From: Rhodoplanes sp.
Lineage (GTDB): Bacteria; Pseudomonadota; Alphaproteobacteria; Rhizobiales; Xanthobacteraceae
Assembly: GCF_013377085.1 (NCBI RefSeq)
Contig: NZ_JACAAX010000015.1
Span: 58,526 to 122,525 of the forward strand
DNA length: 64,000 nt
Reading direction: 5' to 3'
In this document: piece by piece, positions 34,991 to 44,824 of the stretch
Layout: every line of letters begins with the position of its first letter
How positions within the stretch are numbered: position 1 is the stretch's first letter
Program-made: the position numbers and the translations under genes
The notes under the pieces: model-generated
What the model was told of the DNA's origin: nothing
What the model saw: the letters and a program-made list of their open reading frames with translations, nothing else
The model's database searches: none

Positions 34991-35779
34991 ATGCCGCGAA
35001 TTTCAGGATCGCAGCCCGGCGACGGCGTCCAGGCCGTGGTGTTCGCATTGCAGATTCTCGAACATCTGGCGCAGCGCCGCTCCACCGTCGGGGTCACGGA
35101 TCTGGCGCGCGTGTTCGGCACCACCAAGAGCCGTATCTATCGTCACCTGCAGACCCTGATGTCGGCCGGCTACGTGATCCAGGAGACCGAGACCGAGCGC
35201 TATCGCACCGGCGGCCGGCTGATCGCGCTCGGCCGGGTGGTCAGCGAGAATTTCGAGCTGATGAGCGCCGCCCGCACCGTGATGGAGGAGCTGCGCGACC
35301 GGCTCGGCCATGCCGTCACGCTCTCCGAGGTCGAGCTCGCCGGCCTGCGGGTGCTGACCACCATCGCCGGGACGCAGCCGTTCGAGATCGGCGTCAAGCC
35401 CGGCTCGCTGCTGCCGGCGCACGCGACCGCCCAGGGCAAGCTGCTGCTCGCCTTCGGCCCCGATTCGCCGCGCGAGAAGCTGCTGCGCAAGACCCTGCCG
35501 GCCAACACGCCGCACACCATCACCAACCCGACGGTGCTGCGCGAAGAGCTCAAGCAGGTCAAGAAGCAGGGCTGGGCGACGGCGCCGAGCCAGGCGGTGG
35601 TCGGCGTCAACGCGCTCGCCGCGCCGATTCTCGACGCCACCGGCGGCTTCGTCGGCACGGTGGCCATCGTCGATCTGATTCAGTTCGTGCCGGCGCGGCC
35701 GACGCCCGAGCAGATCCGCCGCATCGTCGAGGCGGGCCGGCGCATCTCGGCGAATATCGGTTTTCGCGGGGCGAGCTGA
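34991..35779 (+). CDS. IclR family transcriptional regulator
   Basis: This 262-residue regulator has an N-terminal winged helix (VTDLARVFGTTKSRIYRHLQTLMSAGYV) and a C-terminal IclR effector domain, including GSLLPAHATAQGKLLLAF and the VVGVNALAAPILDATGGFVGTVAI segment. AGGAGA lies 11 nt before the ATG. It probably controls the divergent Bug gene or a nearby catabolic gene in response to a carboxylic acid. Confidence 0.92.
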   Translation: MPRISGSQPGDGVQAVVFALQILEHLAQRRSTVGVTDLARVFGTTKSRIYRHLQTLMSAGYVIQETETERYRTGGRLIALGRVVSENFELMSAARTVMEELRDRLGHAVTLSEVELAGLRVLTTIAGTQPFEIGVKPGSLLPAHATAQGKLLLAFGPDSPREKLLRKTLPANTPHTITNPTVLREELKQVKKQGWATAPSQAVVGVNALAAPILDATGGFVGTVAIVDLIQFVPARPTPEQIRRIVEAGRRISANIGFRGAS

Positions 35780-35784
35780 AGCCC

Positions 35785-35900
35785 GTAGGGCGCAATGAGC
35801 GAAGCGAATTGCGCCGCACCGAGACGACAGCAGCCCGTGGAACGAGCCGCCCGCGGCCGCACCTTTGCGGTGCAATTCGCCTGCGCTCATTGCACCCTAC
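35785..35900. repeat. Inverted repeat GTAGGGCGCAATGAGCG / CGCTCATTGCACCCTAC
   Basis: The outer arms GTAGGGCGCAATGAGCG and CGCTCATTGCACCCTAC pair almost perfectly, and inner arms GAATTGCGCCGCA and TGCGGTGCAATTC extend the pairing around a short loop. The element lies between the convergent IclR and autotransporter genes. Repeats of this appearance are widespread in genomes of this group. Confidence 0.75.
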
Positions 35901-35974
35901 TGCGCTCACATTCGCCGGCCGGTCTGCGCCGGACGGGACGCCGGCGATGTGCCAAAATAATCGGACGTCCGCGC

Positions 35975-38900
35975 TCACCAAGCGTAACGCACCACGCCCT
36001 TGCCGGCGTAGCTGCGCGTCACGTTGGAGAACTCGCCCTCGAAGGTGGCCGCGGTGGACCAGCCGTTCAGCCACTTCACGTCGGCGGAGGCGGTGACGAG
36101 GGCGGAGTCGGAGGCCTGCGCCGCGCCGTTGACGACGAAGCTCGCGCCGGGCAGAGCCTGGAAGGTCGCGCCGATCCCGCGGTCGGGATTGAAATCATGG
36201 GCCCAGGCCGCACGCGCGCGCAGGGTCAGGATCGCGGCATCCATGAGGTAGGATTTGTCGGTGCGGACGCCGAGCTCGCTGCGGCTGTCGGTCACGCTCT
36301 TGGCGCCGTAACCGAGCGCGAAGGTGTTGGCGCCGGACACGACGGACTCCGTGTAGGACGGCAGGTCGAACGTCGTGAACTGGCCGGCGGCATAGGGTGT
36401 GATGCCGACCCCGCCCGCGACGGGCGCGAGGAACCGATAGCCGCTTTCGACCCGGCCGGACCAGGCATTGGCGGTGAACCGGGCTCGCAGACGATCGGTG
36501 CCGGCGATGGTCACGGTCCGATCGGTGGTGATGTCCTGCCAACCGTAAGCCAGCGCCCCGGACAGATAGGCGGCCCCGACCGTGTGACGGACGAACGCGC
36601 CCGCCTGGAACAGATCGGAGCTGCCGTTGCCGTTGTTGGCCACGCTGTAATTGGTGCCGCCGCCGGCCAGAGCGAAGCCCGCGATCGTAAACGGCGAGAA
36701 GCGGTAGTCGAGGCCGACGACCGTTCCGTAGATGCGCGAGGTGGCGGTGTTGGAGCCGACGCCCGCGTTGCCGTCGGTGGTCTGCGAGCCGCCGAAGCCG
36801 GCGGCCCAGACGCTCCAGCGGCTCAACGGCACGGCTGCGGGAACCGCCTTGGTGTACATCGCCGCCAGCGGATTGTTCGCGTTGCGAGTGGCCGCATAGG
36901 CCATCGCCTCCTCGTCGGCGTATCCGAGCGCGCCGCCCCCCGGGCTCACCGTCCCGTCGCGCCCGGCGATGAAGGGATCGGTCATCACGCCCATAAACTG
37001 CGTCATGGCGCCGAACGTCGTCTGTTGCGATCCGGTCCCGGTCTCGCCGGCGGCTTGCGACAGGCCGTTCGCGGACAGATTGGCGTAGACAGCGGCAATT
37101 CCGCCCGTGGTGTTGAAGAAGTTGGTCAACGCGTTGCCGACATTCTGTTGGTTGGCGTTGAGGCCGCCGGGAATGGCGAAATTCAGAATCAGGTCGAGAT
37201 ACGCATTGTTGGCGTCGTAGCTCAGCGTCGAATGCAGATTGGTCGGCGTATTGATGCCGCTCACCGCGCCGAAGGTGCCGCTGATCCCGCCGGCGGCCGT
37301 GAGGATGGTGTAGTGCCTCTGCACATAGGCGCCCGGCGCGAACGTCGCACCCACGGTGGCGCCCCCCAGCGTCGCCGTGCCGGTGACGGTCGCGAACGAG
37401 GCCGTGGTCGGATTGACCTGCACCAGATATTGCGAGCCGGCCTGGAAGGTGAGATTGCCGCCGATCGCCATGGACGAGCCCGGCGTGCCGTTGCCCGGCG
37501 CGAACGTTCCGCTGATGGTGGCGTTGGCTCCGGTCACGGTGCCGGCGCCGCTCAGGGAGCCGAATGTCCTGTCGAAGCCGTTCAGGTCCAGCGTCGCGCC
37601 GGATGCGACCCCGAATACGGTGCTGGCCCCGAACGCGCCGGCCGATCCGGCCCGCAACGTACCGCCGTTGACGATGGTCTCGCCGGTGTAGGTGTTGGTC
37701 CCCGAAAGCAACAGGGTGCCGGTATCGGCCTTGACCAGACTGCCGGCCGACGCGCCGTTCGAGATGACCCCTTGGATCGTGGTCGTGGTGCCCGGCGCGA
37801 TGGCGAACGTGGACAAGCCGGCGATCGAGAACAGCCGGGTATTTGCAAACGTCGCCGTAGAGGTGACGGCAAATGTGGCGCCGTCCCAAATCGCGACGCG
37901 GTTGGCGGCATTGCCGAGATTGCCGGTTCCCGCGACGGCCAGCGTGCCGGCCGTGATGTTGACGTTGCCGATAAACGTATTGGCCGCCGACAACACCAGC
38001 GTGCCCGAACCGGTCTTGTTGATGGCGGTATTGATGCCGCCGGTCGTCAATCCGGTGCCGCCGATCGTGTTGCCATAAGTCACGGTCCCGCCGGACACCC
38101 CGATATTGGCCGTGACGCCGCTCAGGAATATGCCGGCACCCTGTGCGGTGCCCGCCGCGCCGGCTGACCCGTTGAACGAGCTCGGCCCCTGGCCGACACC
38201 GGAGCTGCCGCCGGCGCCGCCCACGACGGCGGCGCCGGAAATCGGCGTATCCAGAATGGTCAGGGTGCCGCCGGTGGCGACATAGATGGCGCCGCCCTGT
38301 GCGCTGCCGCCGGCGCCGCCGGCGCCGCCGTCCGATCCAGGGCCTTGGCTGCCGTTATTATTGGTCACGCCGTCGCCGCCGTTGCCACCGTTGCCACCGC
38401 TGGCATTGCCGGCGCCGCCGGAGTTGTTCGTCGTGTAGTTCGTACTGCTGTTGGTTCCAGAGCCACCACCGCCGCCGCCGCCGGCGCCAAAGGATCCTCC
38501 CGCAGTGCCGTTCGTCCCCTGGCCGCCGGCGTGCCCGCCGGTGCCGCCGGCCCCGCCGCCGCCGCTGGCGCCGCCGTTATTGGCCGCACCGCCGGTGCCG
38601 CCATTGCCGCCATTGATCGGATCGGCCGCCGTGTTCTGCGCGCTGCCGCCGGTGCCGCCGGTGCCGCCGGTGGCGGTGCTGCCTGTGAATGTGACTGCAG
38701 ACAGGACGACGTTGGCGCCGCTGCCGACCATCAAGCCGCCGCCTGCACCCAGACCGCCGCCGCCGCCGCCGCCCGAACCGTAGGACAGGCCGGCGCTGTA
38801 GTATCCGGCCTGCCCGTTCTGGCCGTTGCCGCCAAGTGCCGCGGTGTTGGTGATGGCCAGGTTCGCAATCGTGACGGTCAGCGCGTTGGCGCCGTTGACC

Positions 38901-39304
38901 TGGATGCCTTGAAACGACGAGGCACCGTTGATGGTCTGGCCGTTGCCGGTGATGTTGACGCTGACGTTGGCGTTGCTCGCCTGAAGCTGCGCCAGCGAGC
39001 TCGCCAAGGTGAAGCCGGCGGTGATATTGATGCTGACGGTCGAGCCCGCACCGGCCGCAGCCACAGCGGCCACCGCAGTGTTCCAGTCGGTCTGGTTTGC
39101 GACGTCGATCGCCATCGCCTGCGTGGCAAACAGGCTGCCGGCGCCGATGATGGCCCCCGCAAGCCATCGCGACGGGCGTCGCGCCGCGACGACCGGAACG
39201 AGCGCCGTGCTCTGGAGCAGCCGGCCATTATGCCGGCGCACGCAGTTCGAAGGAGCGGGACCGATCGCATCGAAAATCGCAGCGCAAGGACCGGAAGACC
39301 GCAT
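35975..39304 (-). CDS. Autotransporter with Gly-rich passenger and C-terminal beta-barrel
   Basis: This 1109-residue type V secretion protein has an extended signal region (cleavage likely after AMA, residue 65). A pectin-lyase-like passenger is interrupted by a very Gly/Asn-rich stretch (about 157-385). At least two autotransporter-associated beta repeats follow (GSGTLVLSAANTFIGNVNI and DTGTLLLSGTNTYTGETIV). A linker near 740-800 leads to a 270-residue barrel that ends in an aromatic residue (RYAW). A surface-exposed adhesion or autoaggregation role is inferred. The Gly-rich part is built from GGxG-type triplets and is a likely site of length variation. Confidence 0.9.
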   Translation of the reverse strand: MRSSGPCAAIFDAIGPAPSNCVRRHNGRLLQSTALVPVVAARRPSRWLAGAIIGAGSLFATQAMAIDVANQTDWNTAVAAVAAAGAGSTVSINITAGFTLASSLAQLQASNANVSVNITGNGQTINGASSFQGIQVNGANALTVTIANLAITNTAALGGNGQNGQAGYYSAGLSYGSGGGGGGGLGAGGGLMVGSGANVVLSAVTFTGSTATGGTGGTGGSAQNTAADPINGGNGGTGGAANNGGASGGGGAGGTGGHAGGQGTNGTAGGSFGAGGGGGGGSGTNSSTNYTTNNSGGAGNASGGNGGNGGDGVTNNNGSQGPGSDGGAGGAGGSAQGGAIYVATGGTLTILDTPISGAAVVGGAGGSSGVGQGPSSFNGSAGAAGTAQGAGIFLSGVTANIGVSGGTVTYGNTIGGTGLTTGGINTAINKTGSGTLVLSAANTFIGNVNITAGTLAVAGTGNLGNAANRVAIWDGATFAVTSTATFANTRLFSIAGLSTFAIAPGTTTTIQGVISNGASAGSLVKADTGTLLLSGTNTYTGETIVNGGTLRAGSAGAFGASTVFGVASGATLDLNGFDRTFGSLSGAGTVTGANATISGTFAPGNGTPGSSMAIGGNLTFQAGSQYLVQVNPTTASFATVTGTATLGGATVGATFAPGAYVQRHYTILTAAGGISGTFGAVSGINTPTNLHSTLSYDANNAYLDLILNFAIPGGLNANQQNVGNALTNFFNTTGGIAAVYANLSANGLSQAAGETGTGSQQTTFGAMTQFMGVMTDPFIAGRDGTVSPGGGALGYADEEAMAYAATRNANNPLAAMYTKAVPAAVPLSRWSVWAAGFGGSQTTDGNAGVGSNTATSRIYGTVVGLDYRFSPFTIAGFALAGGGTNYSVANNGNGSSDLFQAGAFVRHTVGAAYLSGALAYGWQDITTDRTVTIAGTDRLRARFTANAWSGRVESGYRFLAPVAGGVGITPYAAGQFTTFDLPSYTESVVSGANTFALGYGAKSVTDSRSELGVRTDKSYLMDAAILTLRARAAWAHDFNPDRGIGATFQALPGASFVVNGAAQASDSALVTASADVKWLNGWSTAATFEGEFSNVTRSYAGKGVVRYAW

Positions 39305-39613
39305 TTTGTACCTGTCAAGCCGCAGAAATCATCAGAAACGTCTCATTTGCAATCAGCCATAAATATTTCGCTCGTTCCACGGTAGATTGCTGGGTCCCGG
39401 GGCGCTCAACTCTCATTCTCGGGACCCGTTGCCGATTGGTGACATCCAGCAGTTGCGCGCACGACGACCGACGCCTGCATTCGCCATGGCCAGACTTGAA
39501 TTTGGCGGCTGCCGGCGGAGACGACGAGATTTGGGCTAGCCATCGGCAATGGACTTGCGTCGGCCGGGAGCGTGGTGTCCGGTTCGGGTCAGATGCGGAC
39601 CCGTCGACGGCTG

Positions 39614-39816
39614 CTACGGGATGCACACATCGCTTGCCATGCATGAGAGCGTCATGCGCGGGCTCGACCCGCGCATCCATCGATTTTCGCAAAAATGCTT
39701 TGTTCGCAGGATGATGGATCGCCGGGTCAAGCCCGGCGATGACGACGGTGGGGAAGGCGCTCTTTTTGCCGTACCACCAGATGGTCTCGACAAAACGAGA
39801 TCTGTGCATCCCGTAG
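39614..39816. mobile_element. 203-bp MITE-like element with 14-bp terminal inverted repeats and 11-bp target duplication
   Basis: The ends CTACGGGATGCACA (39614-39627) and TGTGCATCCCGTAG (39803-39816) are perfect inverse copies. GTCGACGGCTG occurs directly outside both ends (39603-39613 and 39817-39827). No transposase is encoded. Inside sits another palindrome of the GTCAT/CCATC family. Removing the element restores a sequence collinear with an uninterrupted relative at 63874-63941, which supports insertion by transposition. Confidence 0.72.
39651..39743. repeat. GTCATGCGCGGG..CCCGGCGATGAC palindromic repeat
   Basis: The arms GTCATGCGCGGGCTCGACCC and GGGTCAAGCCCGGCGATGAC pair, with inner arms CGCGCATCCATC and GATGGATCGCC. 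Related copies occur at 16102-16134 (half), 40221-40300 and 52755-52840. This copy is inside the MITE-like element. Confidence 0.75.
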
Positions 39817-40220
39817 GTCGACGGCTGGGGACGGCGCTTTGCTCCCGGGTATCAAGTGTCAGATCTGATCACGAGGCTCGGCCGCAACGGACCAGACTCG
39901 CGCCGTCGTCCCGAGGTTTGCTCCGCTTGCACCTCATCCAATCTTCGTGGTCATCGACCTTCATGGTCATTGCCGGGGTTGACCCGTGGCTGTCCTGTTC
40001 AGCGTAACGAGTGACGGCGAATATCGTTGCGCCTTGCGAACGACGCGTCGTTTTCCGAAAGGACGACATGGAGTCCGCGGGCAACAGTCTTGGCCGTCGC
40101 CCGCGCCGGCGGACGACCCGTTACTCGCCGTGAAGATGATGCTCCGACGGATTCGCTGGGATTACTGGGTGCTCCGCCTTCGCGGAGCACGACGACCGAG
40201 AGGCGGAGCCGGACAGCCGT

Positions 40221-40300
40221 GGGCTTGATTCGGCAATCCATCGAACTTCGAAATCAGCTTGATTCAATCGATGGATTGCCGGGTCGAGTCCGCGAATGAC
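40221..40300. repeat. Degenerate GTCAT/CCATC family palindrome
   Basis: CGGCAATCCATCGA and TCGATGGATTGCCG pair exactly, with more diverged outer arms (GGGCTTGATT and GGGTCGAGTCC). It lies just past the stop of the alpha/beta hydrolase gene and may end its transcript. Confidence 0.65.
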
Positions 40301-40325
40301 GAGTCGGCGTTTCTGATGAGCGGGA

Positions 40326-41114
40326 TCACTCCGCGTTCAGAAACTCGCGCAGGATCGGCAGCGCCAGGTCGGGGCGCTCCAGCACCGAGGCGTGGCGGGT
40401 GCCCGGGATGGCGGCCGGCCTGGCGTTCGGGATGGTGGCGGCGAGCCAGTGGGCGGCTTCGACGAAGCTCGGCGCATCGTCGCTGCCCCACACGACGAGG
40501 GTCCGCGCGACGATGCGGGGCGCCTCGGCCAACAGGTCGGCGGACGCCAGCGCCTCGCAGGCGAGCGCATAGCCCTCGTCGTTGCTGCGGGCGAGCGTGG
40601 CGCGCACCTGTCGGACCGCCGGCCCGTCCTCCCGCAGCGCAGCTTCAGAGAACCAGATCGGCAGCAGGTCGTCGACGAGCGCTGCGACGCCGCGCGACCG
40701 TGCGGCGGCGGCGCGCGCCGTGAACATCGCCCGCATCTCGGCCGTGTAGCGCGGGATCGTGTCGATCAGCACCAACCGGTCGACCAGGGCCGGGAAATGC
40801 GCGGCGAAATGCTGGGCGACCAGGCCGCCGAGCGAGATGCCGGCGACATGGGCGCGGCCGATATGCTGGGCGCGAAAGAGGTCGGCGAGCTGCTGCGACA
40901 GGTCCTCGACGCCGTAGGGCTCGGCCGGTGCCGGGGTCGCGCCGTGGCCCGGCAGGTCGTAGCTCACCAGCCGAAAGCTGTCGGCGAGCGGCGCGGCGAA
41001 ATCCCAGAAGGTGTGGTCGGCCCCGAGCCCGTGCAGCATGACGAGCGGCGTCCCGTATCCGGAGGCGTGCAACACGATGGGGCCGGTCGGCAGATCGGTC
41101 ATGCGGGCGACCAT
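40326..41114 (-). CDS. Alpha/beta hydrolase (enol-lactonase-like)
   Basis: This 262-residue hydrolase has the nucleophile elbow GISLGG, an oxyanion-hole HGLGADHTFW segment, the acid in WGSDDAPSF and the His in GTRHASVLE. Size and motif spacing resemble 3-oxoadipate enol-lactone hydrolase (PcaD) and related enzymes. A second in-frame ATG at 41102 is an alternative start. It is divergent from the CoA-transferase gene, and both may belong to one catabolic route. Confidence 0.87.
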   Translation of the reverse strand: MVARMTDLPTGPIVLHASGYGTPLVMLHGLGADHTFWDFAAPLADSFRLVSYDLPGHGATPAPAEPYGVEDLSQQLADLFRAQHIGRAHVAGISLGGLVAQHFAAHFPALVDRLVLIDTIPRYTAEMRAMFTARAAAARSRGVAALVDDLLPIWFSEAALREDGPAVRQVRATLARSNDEGYALACEALASADLLAEAPRIVARTLVVWGSDDAPSFVEAAHWLAATIPNARPAAIPGTRHASVLERPDLALPILREFLNAE

Positions 41115-41251
41115 GGAGCTGGGGGCGCGGGCGGCAAAGCCCGCCGGGTCGGACGGCCCGCAATCGGGCTCGCCTCGGGGAACGAAATCTGCTTCCTTGC
41201 TGGCCTGTCGACTAGCACATCGGTCCGCGTCCCGTCACCACTCGCAGCCTC

Positions 41252-42454
41252 ATGTCAAAACCCCCTCTCGCCGGCGTTCGTGTTCTCGAGCTCGCCCGCA
41301 TTCTCGCCGGGCCCTGGGCCGGGCAGCTCCTCGCCGACCTCGGCGCCGAGGTGATCAAGGTCGAGCGGCCGGAGGTCGGCGACGACACCAGGACCTGGGG
41401 GCCGCCTTTCGTCGCCGACCGCGACGGCGGGGCGCGCGACGCCGCCTATTATCATTCGACCAATCGCGGCAAGCGCTCGGTCGAGGCCGACTTCGAGACC
41501 GCGGAGGGGCGCGCCCTCATCATCGCGCTCGCCCGCGAGGCCGACGTCCTGATCGAGAACTTCAAGCTCGGGGGCCTCGCCCGCCACGGCCTCGACTACG
41601 ACAGCCTCAAGGCCGTCAATCCGCGCCTGATCTACTGCTCGATCACCGGCTTCGGCCAGACCGGGCCGTATGCGGCGCGGGCCGGCTACGACTACCTGAT
41701 CCAGGCGATGGGCGGCATCATGCACCTCACCGGTGCGCCCGACGGCGAGCCGATGAAGATCGGCGTCGCCTTCGCCGACATCTTCACCGGCCTCTATGCG
41801 ACGGTGGCGATCCAGGCGGCTCTGGCGGAACGGGCCACGAGTGGCCTCGGCCAGCATATCGACATGGCGCTGCTCGACTCGATGGTCGGGGTGCTGGCCA
41901 ACCAGGCGCTCAACTACCTGGTCTCCGGGCGGTCGCCGGCCCGGATGGGCAATGCGCATCCGAACATCGTGCCCTATCAGGTGTTCCCGGCCGCCGACGG
42001 GCATCTGGTCATCGCGGTCGGCAATGACGGCCAGTACCGCCGCCTGTGCGAGGTGCTGGCGGCGCCCGAGCTCGCCGCCGATCCGCGCTTCGCCTCCAAT
42101 GCCGGGCGGGTGGCGGCGCGCAGCGAGCTCACGGCGGTGCTGTCGCGATTGACCGCGGCGCGCTCGCGCGACGAGCTCCTGTCGGCGCTGGAACGGGTCG
42201 GCGTGCCGGCCGGGCCGATCCACGACGTCGCCGAGGTGTTCGCCGATCCGCAGGTGGTCGCCCGCGCCATGCGGGTCGACCTCCCGGCTCCCGAGGCGGC
42301 CGCCGGCAGCATACCGGGTGTGCGCACGCCGATCATGCTGTCGCGCACGCCGCTGGCCTACGGCTCGCCGTCGCCGCGGCTCGGCGCCGACACGGCCGAC
42401 GTGGAGGCGCGCCGCGCCGCCGGACGGCCGCTGTTCCGCAGCTCCGGCGATTAG
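41252..42454 (+). CDS. CaiB/BaiF (family III) CoA-transferase
   Basis: This 400-residue family III CoA-transferase starts with PLAGVRVLELARILAGPWAGQLLADLGA, contains NRGKRSVEADF, the YDYLIQAMGG segment and the catalytic Asp in VAFADIFTG. Such enzymes move CoA between acyl-CoA and free acids, as in carnitine, aromatic or mesaconate metabolism; the acid is unknown. The GntR regulator downstream, in the same direction, may control it. Confidence 0.92.
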   Translation: MSKPPLAGVRVLELARILAGPWAGQLLADLGAEVIKVERPEVGDDTRTWGPPFVADRDGGARDAAYYHSTNRGKRSVEADFETAEGRALIIALAREADVLIENFKLGGLARHGLDYDSLKAVNPRLIYCSITGFGQTGPYAARAGYDYLIQAMGGIMHLTGAPDGEPMKIGVAFADIFTGLYATVAIQAALAERATSGLGQHIDMALLDSMVGVLANQALNYLVSGRSPARMGNAHPNIVPYQVFPAADGHLVIAVGNDGQYRRLCEVLAAPELAADPRFASNAGRVAARSELTAVLSRLTAARSRDELLSALERVGVPAGPIHDVAEVFADPQVVARAMRVDLPAPEAAAGSIPGVRTPIMLSRTPLAYGSPSPRLGADTADVEARRAAGRPLFRSSGD

Positions 42455-42709
42455 GGTTCAGCCCAGAGCCGCCCGCCGAACCAAAACCATTGGGCCGGAC
42501 GCGTCTCGCCGCCGGCCCAGGGATACAAAAAAGTCACCGACAGAGAATTCAGGAACCCGGGGAAACCGCGAAAGTGCAATCGACAGCCCGGCCCTGATCG
42601 TGGCAAGAACGGAACAGTTATGCACAAGTGGTGCGGCGATTCGCCGGGCCGCCTTGCGACCAGAGACCTTACGGTCGTTCCCACCCTGCGGTCCGACAGT
42701 TTTATCACA

Positions 42710-43450
42710 ATGCGTAATACTCGTCGCTCTTTCCTCTACCATGACGTGGCTACCGCGCTGCGCGCCCGGATCGCTCGCGGGACCTATCCGGCGGGTGAGC
42801 GCCTGCCGAGCCTCAGCGAGCTGATGGACGAGTTCGAGGTCAGCGCCATCACGATCCGGCGTGCCCTGACCGAGCTCACCTACGAGGGGCTGATCCGCGG
42901 GCACCAGGGCCTCGGCGTGTTCGTCAAGGAGAAGCCGCGCATCCATCGGGTGCTGGCCGGCGACCCCGACCGCTCGATCGGCGACGAGATCGCCCGCGCC
43001 GGCTTCACGCCGCGGCTCGAGGAGATCGGCTTCAGCGAGATCACGGCCGACGACGACGTCGCGGCGCGCCTGCGGGTGCCGCGTGGCGCCAAGCTGTTCA
43101 TGCACCAGAAGCTCACCTTCGCCAACGACGAGCCGGTGGCGCTGCATAGCTGGCGGTTTCGGCCGCGCCTCGCCAAGCAGCTCCGTGAGGACCTGTCGAC
43201 CCAGTTCATCTTTCCGCTTCTGAAGAAGCGGAAGATCGAGGTCGACAATCTGCGCTGCGAGTTCTCCTCCACGGTGCTGGGCGAGGAGCAGTCGTCCTTC
43301 TTCGGCCTGCCCGCCGGGTCGCCGATGATGCGGGTCGACTACACGATGACCACCAAGGCCGGCGCTCCGGTCATCATCGGCGTCACGCTCGCCCGCGCCG
43401 ACCGCTTCACCTTCGAGGTGAACCTGCCGCAGCGCCGCGGCCGGCGATAG
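42710..43450 (+). CDS. GntR family transcriptional regulator with UTRA domain
   Basis: This 246-residue regulator of the HutC subfamily has an N-terminal winged helix (YPAGERLPSLSELMDEFEVS then ITIRRALTELTYEGLI) and a C-terminal UTRA ligand domain ending LARADRFTFEVNLP. The ATG at 42710 begins right at the conserved region; the open frame upstream has no conservation. It sits between the CoA-transferase and mtnA. Ligand unknown. Confidence 0.9.
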   Translation: MRNTRRSFLYHDVATALRARIARGTYPAGERLPSLSELMDEFEVSAITIRRALTELTYEGLIRGHQGLGVFVKEKPRIHRVLAGDPDRSIGDEIARAGFTPRLEEIGFSEITADDDVAARLRVPRGAKLFMHQKLTFANDEPVALHSWRFRPRLAKQLREDLSTQFIFPLLKKRKIEVDNLRCEFSSTVLGEEQSSFFGLPAGSPMMRVDYTMTTKAGAPVIIGVTLARADRFTFEVNLPQRRGRR

Positions 43451-43453
43451 GCC

Positions 43454-44560
43454 TCAGGCTCGCCCCGCACCCGCCCGCTCCGCGAAGGCCGCCGCAAGCG
43501 CCGCGCGGTTCGGAGCGACGACGCCGCGCTCGGTGATCAGGCCGGTGACGAGCCGCGCCGGCGTGACGTCGAAGCCGTAGTTCGCGGCCGTCACGCCGTC
43601 CGGCGCGATCCGCACCGTCTCGATGCGGCCGTCCGCGGTCTTGCCGGCGATCTCGGTCACCTCCTCGGCCCCGCGCTCCTCGATCGGGATTTCGGCGACG
43701 CCGTCCACGACGGCGAAGTCGAGCGTGGGGGAGGGCAGCGCCACGTAGAACGGCACGCCGTTGTCGTGCGCCGCCAGCGCCTTCAGATAGGTGCCGATCT
43801 TGTTGCAGACGTCGCCCTGCGCCGTCACCCGGTCGGTGCCGACGATCACCAGGTCGACCTTGCCGTGCTGCATCAGGTGGCCGCCGGTGTTGTCGGCGAT
43901 CAGGGTGCAGGGCACGCCGTGCCGGGAGAGCTCCCAGGCGGTGAGCGAGGCGCCCTGGTTGCGCGGCCGCGTCTCGTCGACCCACACATGCAGCGGGATG
44001 CCGCGCTCGTGCGCCGTGTAGATCGGCGCCAGCGCCGTGCCCCAGTCGACGGCGGCGAGCCAGCCGGCATTGCAGTGGGTGAGGATCTCGACCCGCTCGC
44101 CGACCTTGCGGCGGGCGGTCGCCTCGATCAGTGCGCCGCCGTGGCGGCCGATCGCCTGGTTGATGGCCACGTCCTCCTCGGCGATCTCGCCGGCGCGCGC
44201 ATAGGCGGCCGCGACCCGGGCCTCGCGCGGAAGATGGCGCACCGCCGCCGTCATCTCGCCCAGCGCCCAGCGCAGATTGATGGCGGTCGGCCGGGTTTTC
44301 GCCAGCGTGTCGCAGGCGGCGTCGAGGGCGGCGTCGGACGCGTCCTCGCGCAGCGCGAGACAGACGCCGTAGGCGGCCGCCACCCCGATCAAGGGAGCGC
44401 CCCGCACCAGCATGGCGCGGATCGCGTGCGCCGCCTGGTCGAGGGTCTCCAGCCGCATGGTCTCGAACCGGTGCGGCAGCCGGGTCTGGTCGATGATCCC
44501 GACCGCCCAGCCGTCGGGCTCGAGCCAGATGGTCCGCATGGGCCTGCCGTCGACTTTCAT
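43454..44560 (-). CDS. mtnA: S-methyl-5-thioribose-1-phosphate isomerase
   Basis: This 368-residue protein matches MtnA, which isomerises methylthioribose-1-phosphate to methylthioribulose-1-phosphate in methionine salvage. Family motifs are [31 protein letters not shown] (catalytic Cys), [21 protein letters not shown] (catalytic Asp) and [23 protein letters not shown] precedes the ATG. No other mtn genes are in the window. It is convergent with the GntR gene (3-nt gap). Confidence 0.95.
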   Translation of the reverse strand: MKVDGRPMRTIWLEPDGWAVGIIDQTRLPHRFETMRLETLDQAAHAIRAMLVRGAPLIGVAAAYGVCLALREDASDAALDAACDTLAKTRPTAINLRWALGEMTAAVRHLPREARVAAAYARAGEIAEEDVAINQAIGRHGGALIEATARRKVGERVEILTHCNAGWLAAVDWGTALAPIYTAHERGIPLHVWVDETRPRNQGASLTAWELSRHGVPCTLIADNTGGHLMQHGKVDLVIVGTDRVTAQGDVCNKIGTYLKALAAHDNGVPFYVALPSPTLDFAVVDGVAEIPIEERGAEEVTEIAGKTADGRIETVRIAPDGVTAANYGFDVTPARLVTGLITERGVVAPNRAALAAAFAERAGAGRA

Positions 44561-44747
44561 GGGTCTCGTTCCCGGCGCTGGAAGGGGGCCCCAGGGTCAT
44601 AATGGGGCCGGCCGGCGATGGGAAGGGCGGGGCGGGGCGGGGCCGGCGAGACGCCGGCGGCGGCCGCGCGGCGTCCGGCGGCTCGCCGCGGCGGGCGTCC
44701 CCGGCCGGGTTGCCGGGCCGGCCCCGATCGGCTATCTAGGCCGCAAC

Positions 44748-44824
44748 GCGCCCGTAGCTCAGCTGGATAGAGCGTTGCCCTCCGAAGGCAAAGGTCACAC
44801 GTTCGAATCGTGTCGGGCGCGCCA
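44748..44824 (+). tRNA. tRNA-Arg (anticodon CCG)
   Basis: This is a 77-nt cloverleaf with acceptor stem GCGCCCG/CGGGCGC, D-arm AGCTCAGCTGGATAGAGC, anticodon stem TTGCC/GGCAA around loop CTCCGAA (anticodon CCG), a GTTCGAATC T-loop and an encoded CCA end. It reads CGG codons, which are frequent in this GC-rich genome. No integrase lies next to it. Confidence 0.96.

Larger units (their letters stand above)
39305..40325. other. Repeat-rich intergenic kilobase
   Basis: No gene is supported. The region contains a MITE-like element (39614-39816) with an 11-bp target duplication. It also holds the remnant of a second repeat family around it, two GTCAT/CCATC palindromes (39651-39743 and 40221-40300) and scattered partial copies. 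The autotransporter promoter should lie at the left end, where TTGACA occurs just before the ribosome site. Confidence 0.6.

Noticed and set aside
38280..38780. Dense GCCGCC/CCGCCG runs considered as a CRISPR or tandem-repeat array
   Set aside because: They are in-frame codons for the Gly-rich autotransporter segment, with no regular repeat-spacer pattern.
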